From Chloroflexi bacterium UBA4733 (GTDB lineage Bacteria; Chloroflexota; UBA4733): a DNA stretch of 48,179 nt. Both the position numbers and the translations under genes were made by a program. Shown here in pieces: positions 8,377 through 16,640 of this stretch. The notes below the pieces were generated by a model, which searched no databases, was not told where the DNA came from, and saw only the letters and a program-made list of their open reading frames with translations. Numbering within the stretch: position 1 is the stretch's first letter; the number at the start of each line of letters is the position of its first letter. The stretch lies in assembly GCA_002404055.1 (NCBI GenBank), contig DHIZ01000381.1, positions 5,598-53,776 of the forward strand. Direction: 5' to 3'.

Positions 8377-8418
8377 AAAATAAGGCATGGCCGCTCCGTT
8401 GTCAAGAGAAGCGCTTCT
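8377..8418 (-). promoter_or_regulatory. Promoter with abutting perfect palindrome
   Basis: On the minus strand TTGACA (8405-8400), a 17-base spacer and TATTTT (8382-8377). Directly upstream of the -35 box is the perfect 12-bp palindrome AGAAGCGCTTCT (8407-8418), a likely operator. It would drive the truncated SBP at 8310, with a leader of about 60 bases. Confidence 0.6.
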
Positions 8419-8495
8419 GCTGTTACCTTAGAAAGTCCTGAGAAGAGTCCTGGCGACGGGGCTGGTGTAACCGCTCCCCCGCGCCCGTGCGCCGC

Positions 8496-9290
8496 TCAGC
8501 GCAGCACGGCCCGCGGATCGTTGGTCTCCAGCACGGCCGTGCGCTCGTCGCTCTGGCTGGCGCCGCGCTGCAGGTAGCTCTTGAGGCTCGCTTCCTGTCC
8601 CAGCAGGACGCGCACCTCGAGGTGGTACGGGGGCGGGAGGCGGACGGGAGGAATCCGGCCGGCCTGGACCCGCCGGCAGGCCTCCGCCGCGCCGGATTGG
8701 ATGAGCGCCCGCGCCCGGGAAGGCGCGAGGGAGCGCGCTGCTTCCAAGCCCAGCCCGACCTTAGTGGTCACGCCGACCAGTTCCGGCACCAGCGCGTGCG
8801 CCTCGGCCACAGCCTTGTCGTCGCCAGCGAGGAAGGCCGTCGGCACGCCGAACAGCGTCCCGGCCATGGCGGCGAGCAGACCGAACTCGCCTATGGGCAC
8901 GCCGTTGAGCGTATAGTGCTCCACCGTGCGCGAGGAATAGGTATGGGCCAGCGGCGCATCGGGCGTGCCGGCCATGGCGTGCTGGCCGACGAAGAACAGG
9001 GCGTCGAAGCTCGCATCCAGGCCGTAGGGGGCACGCACGCCGCGCCCCGCCACCAGCTCGGCATGCTCATTCAGCAGCTCGTAGTCGATGCCGCCGGAGC
9101 CGTGGCCGTCCAAGACCACGACCTCGGCCTGCGGGTCGATCTCGAGAATACCCTCGACGCAGACATTCACCTCCAGCGTCAGCAGCCGCTTCGACTGCGC
9201 CATGTTGGCTGCCGCTTCCGGGAGGCGCGTCTGATTGAACGCGAAGATCATGGCCGGACCTTCCAGGTCCGTAAGGATGAAAATCTTCAT
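8496..9290 (-). CDS. M55 family D-aminopeptidase (DppA-like)
   Basis: A complete 264-residue M55 protein, close to the usual ~270. The metal ligands are all visible in order: TDLEG at residues 8-12 (Asp8, Glu10), LDGHGSG, VGQHAMAG and GEFGLLAAMAG. These bind two zincs in the DppA decamer, a cytoplasmic enzyme that cleaves D-amino acid peptides such as D-Ala-D-Ala. ATG 9290 follows AGAGG by about nine bases; the frame is open further upstream but that region is the duplicated regulatory DNA. It is transcribed divergently from SBP 2 across that region. The arrangement suggests SBP 2 may bring in peptides or muropeptide fragments that this enzyme degrades; that link is inference. Confidence 0.92.
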   Translation of the reverse strand: MKIFILTDLEGPAMIFAFNQTRLPEAAANMAQSKRLLTLEVNVCVEGILEIDPQAEVVVLDGHGSGGIDYELLNEHAELVAGRGVRAPYGLDASFDALFFVGQHAMAGTPDAPLAHTYSSRTVEHYTLNGVPIGEFGLLAAMAGTLFGVPTAFLAGDDKAVAEAHALVPELVGVTTKVGLGLEAARSLAPSRARALIQSGAAEACRRVQAGRIPPVRLPPPYHLEVRVLLGQEASLKSYLQRGASQSDERTAVLETNDPRAVLR

Positions 9291-9328
9291 GTGACGTTCC
9301 TCTCGGTGGCCCCGCGCGGCGAGCCAAG

Positions 9329-9602
9329 GCAGCGTCAGCAGTGGACCTCTTGGGCCATAGCCGACCGCGTGCCAAAGGGCGCTGGCGTGCGGACCTCCAC
9401 ACCCGGCCGCCGCCACATCGCAGTCACCCCCGTCGGCTTCCGCACGTACCGGTTGTACGTTGTACGACGTCCATTGACAAACGATGCGATTGACTATACG
9501 ATACCTGCGGATGAGCGAGCGGGCAAGCACGATGCGGCCTGAGGCGCTCTCCCGTCAGCGCGCGGAGCAAGCGTAGGGTTCTCTATAGCAAAGGAGGAGT
9601 CC
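9329..9602 (+). repeat. Duplicated promoter/leader region, copy 2 (functional)
   Basis: Matches 1770-1980 (see there), with an extra ~60 bases at about 9357-9415. It occupies the 312-base gap between the divergent M55 and SBP 2 genes and so holds both control regions. It contains a tandem GTTGTACGTTGTAC just upstream of the -35 box, where copy 1 has a single GTTGTA. This is a candidate regulator site. Confidence 0.8.
9474..9502 (+). promoter_or_regulatory. Sigma-70 promoter for SBP 2
   Basis: TTGACA at 9474-9479, 17-base spacer, TACGAT at 9497-9502. Predicted leader of about 95 bases with a small hairpin near 9544-9561, then AAAGGAGG six or seven bases before ATG 9603. The leader is conserved in copy 1. 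Confidence 0.7.
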
Positions 9603-11120
9603 ATGCACGGAGTCCGGTTGTCTCGACGCACATGTCTGTCCCTCTTCACCGCCACGTCGGTGCTCGGCCTTCTTACCGCCTGTGGCGGGTCGGCAGCCGT
9701 GACCACGAACACGACGACGGCCGCGGCGTCGACCGCCGCGCAGGCGGCAGTGACGAGCGCCAGCGCGCCGGCGAGTAACGCGGCGACGAGCGCTGCTTCG
9801 ACGAGCACTGCCGCGACAGCGGCGGTCACTGCGAGCAGCACCGCCGCCAAGACGACAGCCGCCGTGGTGGCTGCAGCCACCCCATCGCCAGTGCCGGTCG
9901 TCATCAAGCCGGGGATGACGCCGGTGCGGCTCTTGGTCCACTGGGGCGGGCAATCCCTGGACGCATTGCAGAAGCAGATCATCGACCCGTACAACAGTGG
10001 CGCCGGGGCCCAAAACAAGATCCAGGTCGTCGTTGAACACGTTGCCGACGCTCAGGAGTTCGAGAAGATCGTGGCGTCCAAGCTGGGCGGCGACCCGCCG
10101 GATATCTATCACACGCCGAGCAGCGTCAAAGTGCTGGCCCAGCAGCAACTGGCCAATCCATTGCCCGCTAACGAGCAGACCTACGTCAAGCAGAACTACT
10201 ACCCCGGTGCGGGCGACCGGCTGACCTACCAGGGCAAGGTTTACGGCTACCCCACGGAGTTCCAGCCGCTGGGCTACTTCTATCGCAAGTCCTTCTACCG
10301 GCAGATGGGCCTGACGACCCCGCCGACGACCACGGACGAGGAGTTCGACTACGCCCAGAAGCTGACGCAGAGGCAGGGCAACACCGTGACCCGCATCGGC
10401 TTCACCCTCTTCCAGAGCCGCCTACCGCAGAACTTCGCTACCTGGATCGCCCGCTTCGGCGGCCAGATGTACACCTTCGACGGCGATCATCCGACCAAGG
10501 TCGACGTGGCCTCCCCGCAGGCTATCGACGCCGTCAGCTACTGGAAGAAGCTGGTGGATGCCGGCGTGACGGAGGGCAAACTCAACACGACCACGGCCTG
10601 GCAGCAATCGCAGGCGGCGAGCGCCGAGATCGAGGTCTGGTTCCCACTCCTCAGCATCCGCAACCCCGGAAAGGCGGATGTGTTCGCTGACCTGGGCGCC
10701 TCGACCGTTCCGCCCGCACCAGGAGTGAAGCCGAACTGGTTCTTCTATGGCTATGGTCTGGTCCCTGCCAACGGCGCGAAGCACCCGGACGAGGCGCAGT
10801 TGGCCATGGAGGCGTTCATGCACAAGCCCGCCATGCCCTGGTCCCACTTCATTGTGGAGACGATCGGTTCCCCGCCGGCGCCGCTGGACTATCCGACGCC
10901 GATTCCGAACTGGACGCCGGACTTGACCCAAGCCTACGCAGTGGATGCGCCCAAGGTTGCCAAACCCCGACCCGAGGAGAACGTGCTGGGCGTCTCCGAG
11001 CTCAGCAAGGCCTACACCGCGACGATTAATGACATTCTTGCCAACAAGATTTCGGTGCAGAGCGGGCTGTCGGCGCTCAATCCCCAACTGAACGACATCC
11101 TGAAGCGCACCGACCCGTGA
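9603..11120 (+). CDS. ABC transporter substrate-binding lipoprotein (SBP 2)
   Basis: A 505-residue family 1 solute-binding protein. The N-terminus has SRRTCLSLF, a hydrophobic core and lipobox LTAC (Cys about 27), then ~70 residues of Ala/Thr/Ser linker. The binding domain starts near MTPVRLLVHWGG and shows the family features KLGGDPPDIYH, YPTEFQPLGYFYRKSFY and GAKHPDEAQLAMEAFM. ATG 9603 has an excellent AAAGGAGG site. It is the first gene of a plus-strand row (SBP 2, ceramidase-like, SBP 3, DegT) and divergent from the M55 peptidase. A substrate cannot be named: the fold is shared by sugar and oligosaccharide binders. No membrane or ATPase subunit accompanies it. Confidence 0.9.
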   Translation: MHGVRLSRRTCLSLFTATSVLGLLTACGGSAAVTTNTTTAAASTAAQAAVTSASAPASNAATSAASTSTAATAAVTASSTAAKTTAAVVAAATPSPVPVVIKPGMTPVRLLVHWGGQSLDALQKQIIDPYNSGAGAQNKIQVVVEHVADAQEFEKIVASKLGGDPPDIYHTPSSVKVLAQQQLANPLPANEQTYVKQNYYPGAGDRLTYQGKVYGYPTEFQPLGYFYRKSFYRQMGLTTPPTTTDEEFDYAQKLTQRQGNTVTRIGFTLFQSRLPQNFATWIARFGGQMYTFDGDHPTKVDVASPQAIDAVSYWKKLVDAGVTEGKLNTTTAWQQSQAASAEIEVWFPLLSIRNPGKADVFADLGASTVPPAPGVKPNWFFYGYGLVPANGAKHPDEAQLAMEAFMHKPAMPWSHFIVETIGSPPAPLDYPTPIPNWTPDLTQAYAVDAPKVAKPRPEENVLGVSELSKAYTATINDILANKISVQSGLSALNPQLNDILKRTDP

Positions 11121-11221
11121 CCTCACCCCCTGCCCCTCTCCTGGATGGAGAGGGGAGAACGAGGGAGGCCGCGTCATCATCGTCTCCCCTCTCCGCCCAG
11201 GAGAGGGGCAGGGGGTGAGGT
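11120..11221. repeat. 37-bp inverted repeat (paired hairpins)
   Basis: Arms 11120-11156 and 11185-11221 are complementary with two mismatches and enclose 28 bases. Each arm also folds alone (CCCCTCTCC with GGAGAGGGG). It fills nearly the entire gap after the SBP 2 stop, so it may work as a transcriptional attenuator, but its length and nested shape fit a REP-doublet or MITE-like element. Confidence 0.75.
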
Positions 11222-11239
11222 TAGTAAGGAGATAAGGCG

Positions 11240-12637
11240 ATGGAATCTGGACTTGGCGCCGGCGGCTCGGTCGGTGGCCTCTCGGCGGGCGTGGCGCGGG
11301 TGGTCATCACACCGCCGGTGGGCATCGCCATGATCGGCTTTGCCGGACGGGCGCCGTCCAATGGCGTCCACGACGACCTGCTGGCGACAGCCTTGGTGCT
11401 GGCCGAGCGGACGCCGAGCGATGATCCCGACGGTCGCGTGGCGCTGGTAACGCTCGACCTCCTCGGTATGCAGGGCGAGGCGATCACTGCCGCGATCAAG
11501 GCTCAGGTGGAGCAAGTGACCGGCATCCCATCGTCGCGCGTTTTCCTGTCTTGCAGCCACACGCACTATGGGCCGGTGGTCTCCCCGCCGCAAGGGGGTG
11601 AAGGCGGCGAGCAGGCCTTCGCCTACCAGGCGGCGTTGCCACACCACGTCGCTGGCGTCGTGGCGATGGCCAACGCTGCCCGGCGCCCGGTCACGCTGGC
11701 GACGGGGCGCGGTAGCGTCAGGATCGGCATCAACCGGCGGGAGCGCCGGCCCGATGGGCGCATCATCCTGGGCCAGAACCCGGAGGGGGCGCTCGATACT
11801 GAGGTGCAGGTCTGGCGTCTGGATACGGCGGACGGTGATCCCGTGGAGCCAGGCGCGCCGCTTGGCTGGCTACGTCGGGCGCCGGAGCCGGTCGCCGTGC
11901 TCGTCAACTACGCCTGTCACCCCGTCTCCCTTGCCGGCCAGATGCGTCTGCTTTCGGCGGATTTTCCTGGTGTGGCCCGCGCTGTCGTGGAGCAGTTGGT
12001 CGGCGGCGTCGCACTGTACGTGCAGGGAGCTTGCGGGAACATCAACCCCGGCTTGATGGGAGCGGATTGGAAGCATCCGCTCCGCCTGGGGCGCGCGCTG
12101 GGCGCCGAGGCAACCCGCATCGCCTTGCTTGCCCAGCCCATTGACGGCACGCCCTTGCGGGTGGCGCGAGAGACCGTGGCCTTCCCCGAGCTGCTGCCCT
12201 CCTCGAAGGAAGCCGGTCAGGCGCAAATTGAGCGGTTGGAAGCGGAACGGGAGCGGTTAGCGGCGCAGGAAGGGAATGACGGCGCGAAATGGTGGAATAA
12301 GCGGGGGCTGGAACGAGCACATCAGGCAATGGCCGCGCTGGAAACTGGTGAGCCGCTGGTGGTGGCGGGTGAGCTCTCGGTTCTGCGGCTGGGCGATGCC
12401 GCGTTGGCCTTCAACCCGACCGAACTGTTCTGCGAAACGGGTATGGCCATCAAAGCGGCATCGCCGTTCCCCTGGACGGCCATCGCCGGCTACACCGATG
12501 GGTCGGCGGGGTACTTCCCCACGCGCGCGTCGTACCCGGAAGGCGGCTATGAGGTCGACCGCGCCTGCCGAGTCGCTCCCGAAGCAGGCGAGTTATTGCA
12601 AGCGACGACCATCCGCCTCTTGCAATCCGTCCGCTGA
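11240..12637 (+). CDS. Neutral/alkaline non-lysosomal ceramidase-like hydrolase
   Basis: A 465-residue protein matching the N-terminal catalytic domain of neutral ceramidases. It begins LSAGVARVVITPPVGIAMIGF, then has SCSHTHYGP (zinc His-x-His), NYACHPV (zinc His), GACGNINPG and a late GYTDGSAGYFPT segment. No signal peptide is present, unlike secreted ceramidases, and the C-terminal Ig-like domain is missing. Many bacterial relatives of this size act on unknown amides and are found in carbohydrate loci. ATG 11240 has AAGGAG upstream. It sits between two SBP genes on the same strand. The family call is firm; ceramide as substrate is doubtful. Confidence 0.85.
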   Translation: MESGLGAGGSVGGLSAGVARVVITPPVGIAMIGFAGRAPSNGVHDDLLATALVLAERTPSDDPDGRVALVTLDLLGMQGEAITAAIKAQVEQVTGIPSSRVFLSCSHTHYGPVVSPPQGGEGGEQAFAYQAALPHHVAGVVAMANAARRPVTLATGRGSVRIGINRRERRPDGRIILGQNPEGALDTEVQVWRLDTADGDPVEPGAPLGWLRRAPEPVAVLVNYACHPVSLAGQMRLLSADFPGVARAVVEQLVGGVALYVQGACGNINPGLMGADWKHPLRLGRALGAEATRIALLAQPIDGTPLRVARETVAFPELLPSSKEAGQAQIERLEAERERLAAQEGNDGAKWWNKRGLERAHQAMAALETGEPLVVAGELSVLRLGDAALAFNPTELFCETGMAIKAASPFPWTAIAGYTDGSAGYFPTRASYPEGGYEVDRACRVAPEAGELLQATTIRLLQSVR

Positions 12638-12791
12638 TGGTGCAACGAAAGCGTCATCCCCAAAACACGTGGGCGGCGCATTGATCGCGTGTCTGTCGCA
12701 CGTGGTCGTCGCCGCATTCCAGCACCCTTGCCGGCAACTGTGTCGGTGGGGCCATCGTTGTGTGTCATCGATCGTGAGAGGAACATCGAGC

Positions 12792-14339
12792 ATGGCAGTC
12801 TTCATCACCCGTCGTGTCCTACTTCGAACCGGCGCGCTCGCTGTCGGGGCCGTGGCCGGCAGCGCCTTGCTGACGGCCTGCGGCGCTTCCAGCGCTACCA
12901 GTCAGGTCGCAACGACGAGCGCCCGCGCGCCAGTCACCACCGCTGCGAATACCGCTGTCTCTACGGCCGGCGGCGCTAGCACGATGACCGTATCCTCCAG
13001 CAGTGCTGTCACCTCGGCGACGCGCGCCAGTTCCAGTAGCGCTGCCGGGTCGGCCTCCTCGACCGCTGCCGTCACAACCAGCGCGTCAGCCACCGGAGCT
13101 TCAGTGAAGGGCGCCGTCACCCTCGAGTTCTGGACGACGCTCAACGATCCCATCTCCCAGGGCCTCCTCAATCCCTGGGCGCAAAAGTTCGTGCAGCAGC
13201 ATCCCGCCATCCAAGTGAACATGCGCTACACCGCTGGCGGCGCCAACTATGAGAAGTACACCAGCGCCATGGTCGGCGGAACCCCGCCCGACGGCATCCT
13301 TACCTCCAGCTTCCCGATTGCCGCCGAGTGGGCGGCGAACAGCCTGATCCAACCGATGGATGAATGGGCCGGCCAACTGGGCGTCAAGCAGCAGGACTAC
13401 TTCTCCTGGGTCTGGGACATGCAGCACTTTCATGGCAAGCTCTGGTGCTTGCTTCAGGAGTACGACACGAACGTCTTCGTTTGGAACAAGGCGCTGTTCA
13501 GGACCGCAGGCCTGAACGCCGACGCAGCACCGACCCAGATTTCGGCGCTCGACGACGACGCCACGCGGCTTGACCACAAGCAGCCGGACGGAAGCATTAC
13601 CCAGGCCGGATTCATTCCCTGGCTGAGCGCCAACATCTCCCTGTGGATCGCCGCCCGCGGTGGCGACATCTACGACGCGACGAAAGGGACCTGGACCTTC
13701 GACACCCCCCAGGCACGGGACGCGCTTTCCTGGTATCAGCAATACCTCAAACGTTTGGGCGACATTAATGCCATCAACGCGTTCACGAAGCCGTTCACCG
13801 GGAAGAACACCCCGGTCGGTTCCGGCAAGCTCGGCATGCAGGTCGTGGGTGATTGGGTGCCGCTCATGAACTATGACAGCGATTCGCCGTCACTCGAGTA
13901 CGGCGTTGGCGTCATCCCCACCGCGCCCGGCGTCGCGCCCGGCACGAACACCGTCATCGGCTCCGACACCTTCGTGCTGCCCACCGGCGTGAAGCATCCG
14001 CAGGAGTCGATGCAGTTCATGCTCTACATGGACTCGGCCGAACCGGTGCTGGCCTGGTGTCTCGGCGAGGCGAATGTGCCGCCGACCCCCGCGATGGCGA
14101 ACGATGCCCGGTTCGTCAAGGGGTTTCCCTACGGCAAGGTACTCGTCGACATGGCCAAGCCGGAATTGCTGCACCCGTTCCCGGTGACACCCACCTACAG
14201 TCAGGTCATCGGCTTCCTGAATACCGCCGTCAGCAACGTCCTCAAAGGGACGATCTCGGTCGAAGCTGCGTTGGCGCAGGCGCAGCAACTTGCAGATCAG
14301 AAACAACAGGCGTTTAGCGCTACCAAGCCGGGCTGGTAG
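12792..14339 (+). CDS. ABC transporter substrate-binding lipoprotein (SBP 3)
   Basis: A 515-residue family 1 solute-binding protein. It begins with ITRRVLLRTGALAVGAVAGSAL and lipobox LTAC, then ~75 residues of Ser/Ala/Thr linker. The mature domain starts VTLEFWTTLNDP and contains MVGGTPPDGI, LLQEYDTNVFVWNKALF and GVKHPQESMQFMLYM. ATG 12792 is chosen because GAGAGGA precedes it and the signal peptide starts directly after; the frame runs open further upstream to 12276 only as antisense-like overlap with the ceramidase gene. It is followed 81 bases later by the DegT aminotransferase. Role: surface capture of a sugar-like ligand; no translocator subunits nearby. Confidence 0.9.
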   Translation: MAVFITRRVLLRTGALAVGAVAGSALLTACGASSATSQVATTSARAPVTTAANTAVSTAGGASTMTVSSSSAVTSATRASSSSAAGSASSTAAVTTSASATGASVKGAVTLEFWTTLNDPISQGLLNPWAQKFVQQHPAIQVNMRYTAGGANYEKYTSAMVGGTPPDGILTSSFPIAAEWAANSLIQPMDEWAGQLGVKQQDYFSWVWDMQHFHGKLWCLLQEYDTNVFVWNKALFRTAGLNADAAPTQISALDDDATRLDHKQPDGSITQAGFIPWLSANISLWIAARGGDIYDATKGTWTFDTPQARDALSWYQQYLKRLGDINAINAFTKPFTGKNTPVGSGKLGMQVVGDWVPLMNYDSDSPSLEYGVGVIPTAPGVAPGTNTVIGSDTFVLPTGVKHPQESMQFMLYMDSAEPVLAWCLGEANVPPTPAMANDARFVKGFPYGKVLVDMAKPELLHPFPVTPTYSQVIGFLNTAVSNVLKGTISVEAALAQAQQLADQKQQAFSATKPGW

Positions 14340-14420
14340 GCGCCTCTCGTCTCGCCAGCCCCAGGCCGCGAACGCTTCGGCCACTCGTTGTGTACAGTAG
14401 CTCCCGCAAAGGAGGACAGC

Positions 14421-15698
14421 ATGGCATATCTTGCGATCAACGGCGGACCGAAGACCATCACCGAGTCCCTGGGCTCCGCCTGGCCAATCTGGGACGACAC
14501 CGAGCGCCGGTTGCTCATGGAAGTGCTGGAGAGCGGCAAGTGGTGGCGGGGGGCCTACGAGGACCCGGCGCAGTCCAAAGTCGGCCAGTTCGAGACGGCC
14601 TTCACGCGCTTCCAGGATGCCAGGTATGGTGTGGCTGTCGCCAACGGCACGGTCGCCATCGAGTGCGCCCTCAAGGCGGTCGGCGTCGAGGCCGGCGATG
14701 AGGTGATCGTCCCGGCGGCGACCTTTGTCGCCTCGGCCACGGCGCCCATCCAGGTTGGCGCCGTGCCCATCTTCGTAGACATCGATCCACGCAACTACAC
14801 CATCGACCCCGCCGCGGTAGAGGCGGCGATCACCCCACGCACCCGCGCGGTCGTTGCCGTCGATTATGGCGGCATGCCCTGTGACATGGATGCGCTGTTA
14901 GCCATCCAGGAACGTACCGGCGTCCAGATCGTCTCCGATTGCGCCCACGCTCACGGCTCGCAGTGGAAGGGAGTCGGTACGGGCGCCATTGGCCCCATCG
15001 GCACCTTCAGCTTCCAGGCCTTCAAACAATTGCCGACCGGCGAAGGCGGCATGGTGCTGACCAACGACGATGCCATAGCCCAGCGCGCCTATTCCTACCA
15101 CCATATCGGGCGCATCCGCGGCCGGCCCTTCTACGAGCACCATGTGCCGGCCAGCAACCTGCGCATGACCGAATGGCAGGGCGCCATCGGCCTGGCCCAA
15201 CTGTCGCGCCTCTTGGAGCAGACCATCACCCGCGAGCGCAATGCCACGTATCTGGCGGCCGGCCTGGAGCAGATCGAGGGTATGTCCCCTATCTACCGCG
15301 ATCCTCGCGTTACACGCTGGGGCTTCTACATGTGGCACTGCAAGTTCCAGTCGGAAGGCTTCGGCGGTATCTCCCGCGACACCTTCCTGCGTGCGCTCAA
15401 TGCGGAAGGGGTCTCCGTCGGCAAAGGCCACACCGAACCGCTCTATCACAACCCGGTCTTCGCCAACTGGCAGGAAAACTTCGGTCGCACCGGCTTCCCG
15501 ATCCGCAACCCGTACAGCGGCAAAGGCGTCGACTACACGACAGTAAACTGCCCACAGGCCGAGCGCATCTACCGCGAGGAAGCCATCGTGCTGTCGCATC
15601 GGCTCTTCCTCGGCCCACAGTCGGACATGGATCGGATCCTGGATGCTATCCGCAAGGTCCGCACGCACGTCGACGAGTTACCACGCGGGGAGCGGTAA
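14421..15698 (+). CDS. DegT/DnrJ/EryC1/StrS family PLP-dependent aminotransferase
   Basis: A 425-residue fold-type I aminotransferase. The cofactor lysine is Lys202 in FQAFKQLPTGEGG. Other family marks are VANGTVAIECALKAVGVEAGDEVIVPAATFVAS, the DCAHAHGS segment (Asp binding the pyridine nitrogen) and RMTEWQGAIGLAQL. These enzymes transfer amino groups to keto-sugars or act as sugar dehydratases; some act on keto-inositols (StsC type). ATG 14421 follows AAAGGAGG closely. It lies directly after SBP 3, without the glycosyltransferases or nucleotide-sugar genes of a polysaccharide cluster. Together with the Gfo/Idh, TIM-barrel isomerase and dehydratase genes downstream this points to catabolism rather than antigen synthesis, but that is inference. 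Confidence 0.9.
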   Translation: MAYLAINGGPKTITESLGSAWPIWDDTERRLLMEVLESGKWWRGAYEDPAQSKVGQFETAFTRFQDARYGVAVANGTVAIECALKAVGVEAGDEVIVPAATFVASATAPIQVGAVPIFVDIDPRNYTIDPAAVEAAITPRTRAVVAVDYGGMPCDMDALLAIQERTGVQIVSDCAHAHGSQWKGVGTGAIGPIGTFSFQAFKQLPTGEGGMVLTNDDAIAQRAYSYHHIGRIRGRPFYEHHVPASNLRMTEWQGAIGLAQLSRLLEQTITRERNATYLAAGLEQIEGMSPIYRDPRVTRWGFYMWHCKFQSEGFGGISRDTFLRALNAEGVSVGKGHTEPLYHNPVFANWQENFGRTGFPIRNPYSGKGVDYTTVNCPQAERIYREEAIVLSHRLFLGPQSDMDRILDAIRKVRTHVDELPRGER

Positions 15699-15865
15699 GC
15701 GGGCAGGGCTGTGCTGTCGTGCGCCGCAAATTGGAACGCAATGCTCCTGTCACGACCTAAACTCAAGCCACGATGAAACCCGCAGGCCCTGAGCGCGCAC
15801 CATGTAGATCCCATCGTGGCTTCGCTTTAGTCATCTGTCGGTCAGTACAGATGGCTAGGGGATTT

Positions 15866-15886
15866 GTATGTTATACATATACATAC
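15866..15886. promoter_or_regulatory. Inverted-repeat operator before VapBC-1
   Basis: GTATGT (15866-15871) and ACATAC (15881-15886) are inverted around nine AT-rich bases that include a TATACA -10-like box. The site sits about 30 bases before the antitoxin start and fits autoregulation by the antitoxin. The left 13 bases differ at one position from a site before the broken VapBC at 41.1 kb. Confidence 0.5.
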
Positions 15887-15916
15887 GTACCGAACAGCGA
15901 GGGGAGATCCTGGGAG

Positions 15917-16213
15917 ATGACCAAGCGAACCACAATTCTGGCGGATGAAGTGTTACTCATGGAAGCCCAACAGTTTGCCGCGCGAAGCGGGACGAGTTTC
16001 ACCAAGCTCGTTGAGACGGCGCTACGCGAGTACATTGACGGCCATCGGCCTCCGCGTCGAATGGAATTCATCGGCATGGGAAGCAGCAGCGGGCCTGTCT
16101 TTTCTGTCGCTGATGGATGGGATGAGGAGATTCTGGCTGCTGCTGCCGACCCCATAGCGGGATGGGCGCCGGGAGCAGCCGTAAGTCGTGATGGCGTCGG
16201 CACTCGGTCCTAA
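15917..16213 (+). CDS. VapB-like antitoxin (ribbon-helix-helix type)
   Basis: A 98-residue protein starting MTKRTTILADEVLLMEAQQF, a short strand followed by helices as in ribbon-helix-helix antitoxins, with a C-terminal acidic/Gly-rich tail (VADGWDEEILAAAADP) that would wrap the toxin. ATG 15917 follows GGGAGA and a palindromic operator. The stop is five bases before the PIN toxin start, typical of a VapBC operon. It neutralises VapC and represses its own promoter by family analogy. Confidence 0.8.
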   Translation: MTKRTTILADEVLLMEAQQFAARSGTSFTKLVETALREYIDGHRPPRRMEFIGMGSSSGPVFSVADGWDEEILAAAADPIAGWAPGAAVSRDGVGTRS

Positions 16214-16218
16214 GCAGG

Positions 16219-16632
16219 GTGCCGGTTCTCGTTGATACTAGCGCACTCTATGCTCTGGCCGATGTGAAAGCGGCGGAGCACGGTCGCGTGCGCTCGTACG
16301 TGCATTCCAGTAGCGAGCTTCTGGTCTTGCCCGTCACTGTTCTCCCTGAAGCCGACTATCTGATCTCCACCCACCTGGGATCACACATTGCCGCAGCGCT
16401 TTTGCGATCCGTCCTGTCCGGCGAGTTCCGGGTCGAAGGGCTGGGCCACGCTGATCTGGCGCGGTGTTTGGAACTCATGGAAGCCTATGCCGACACACCA
16501 ATTGGACTGGTCGACGCTTCGATCGTCGCCATCGCCGAACGGCTGCACATCAACCACATTCTCACATTAGACCGGCGCCACTTTCGCATGCTTCGACCCC
16601 GGCACGTACACGCCTTTACCCTCCTGCCCTGA
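16219..16632 (+). CDS. VapC-like PIN-domain ribonuclease toxin
   Basis: A 137-residue PIN protein. Acidic residues expected in the active site are visible: LVDTSALYALAD (first Asp), LPEADYLI (Glu) and GLVDASIVAIAERL (Asp), with LTLDRRHF near the end. The start is GTG 16219. PIN toxins cut tRNA or rRNA and are held by the antitoxin encoded just upstream. It resembles the PIN gene at 46196-46642 in its first motif (DTSAxYALAD), so the two may be related. All catalytic positions appear intact. Confidence 0.88.
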   Translation: MPVLVDTSALYALADVKAAEHGRVRSYVHSSSELLVLPVTVLPEADYLISTHLGSHIAAALLRSVLSGEFRVEGLGHADLARCLELMEAYADTPIGLVDASIVAIAERLHINHILTLDRRHFRMLRPRHVHAFTLLP

Positions 16633-16640
16633 GAACCAGA

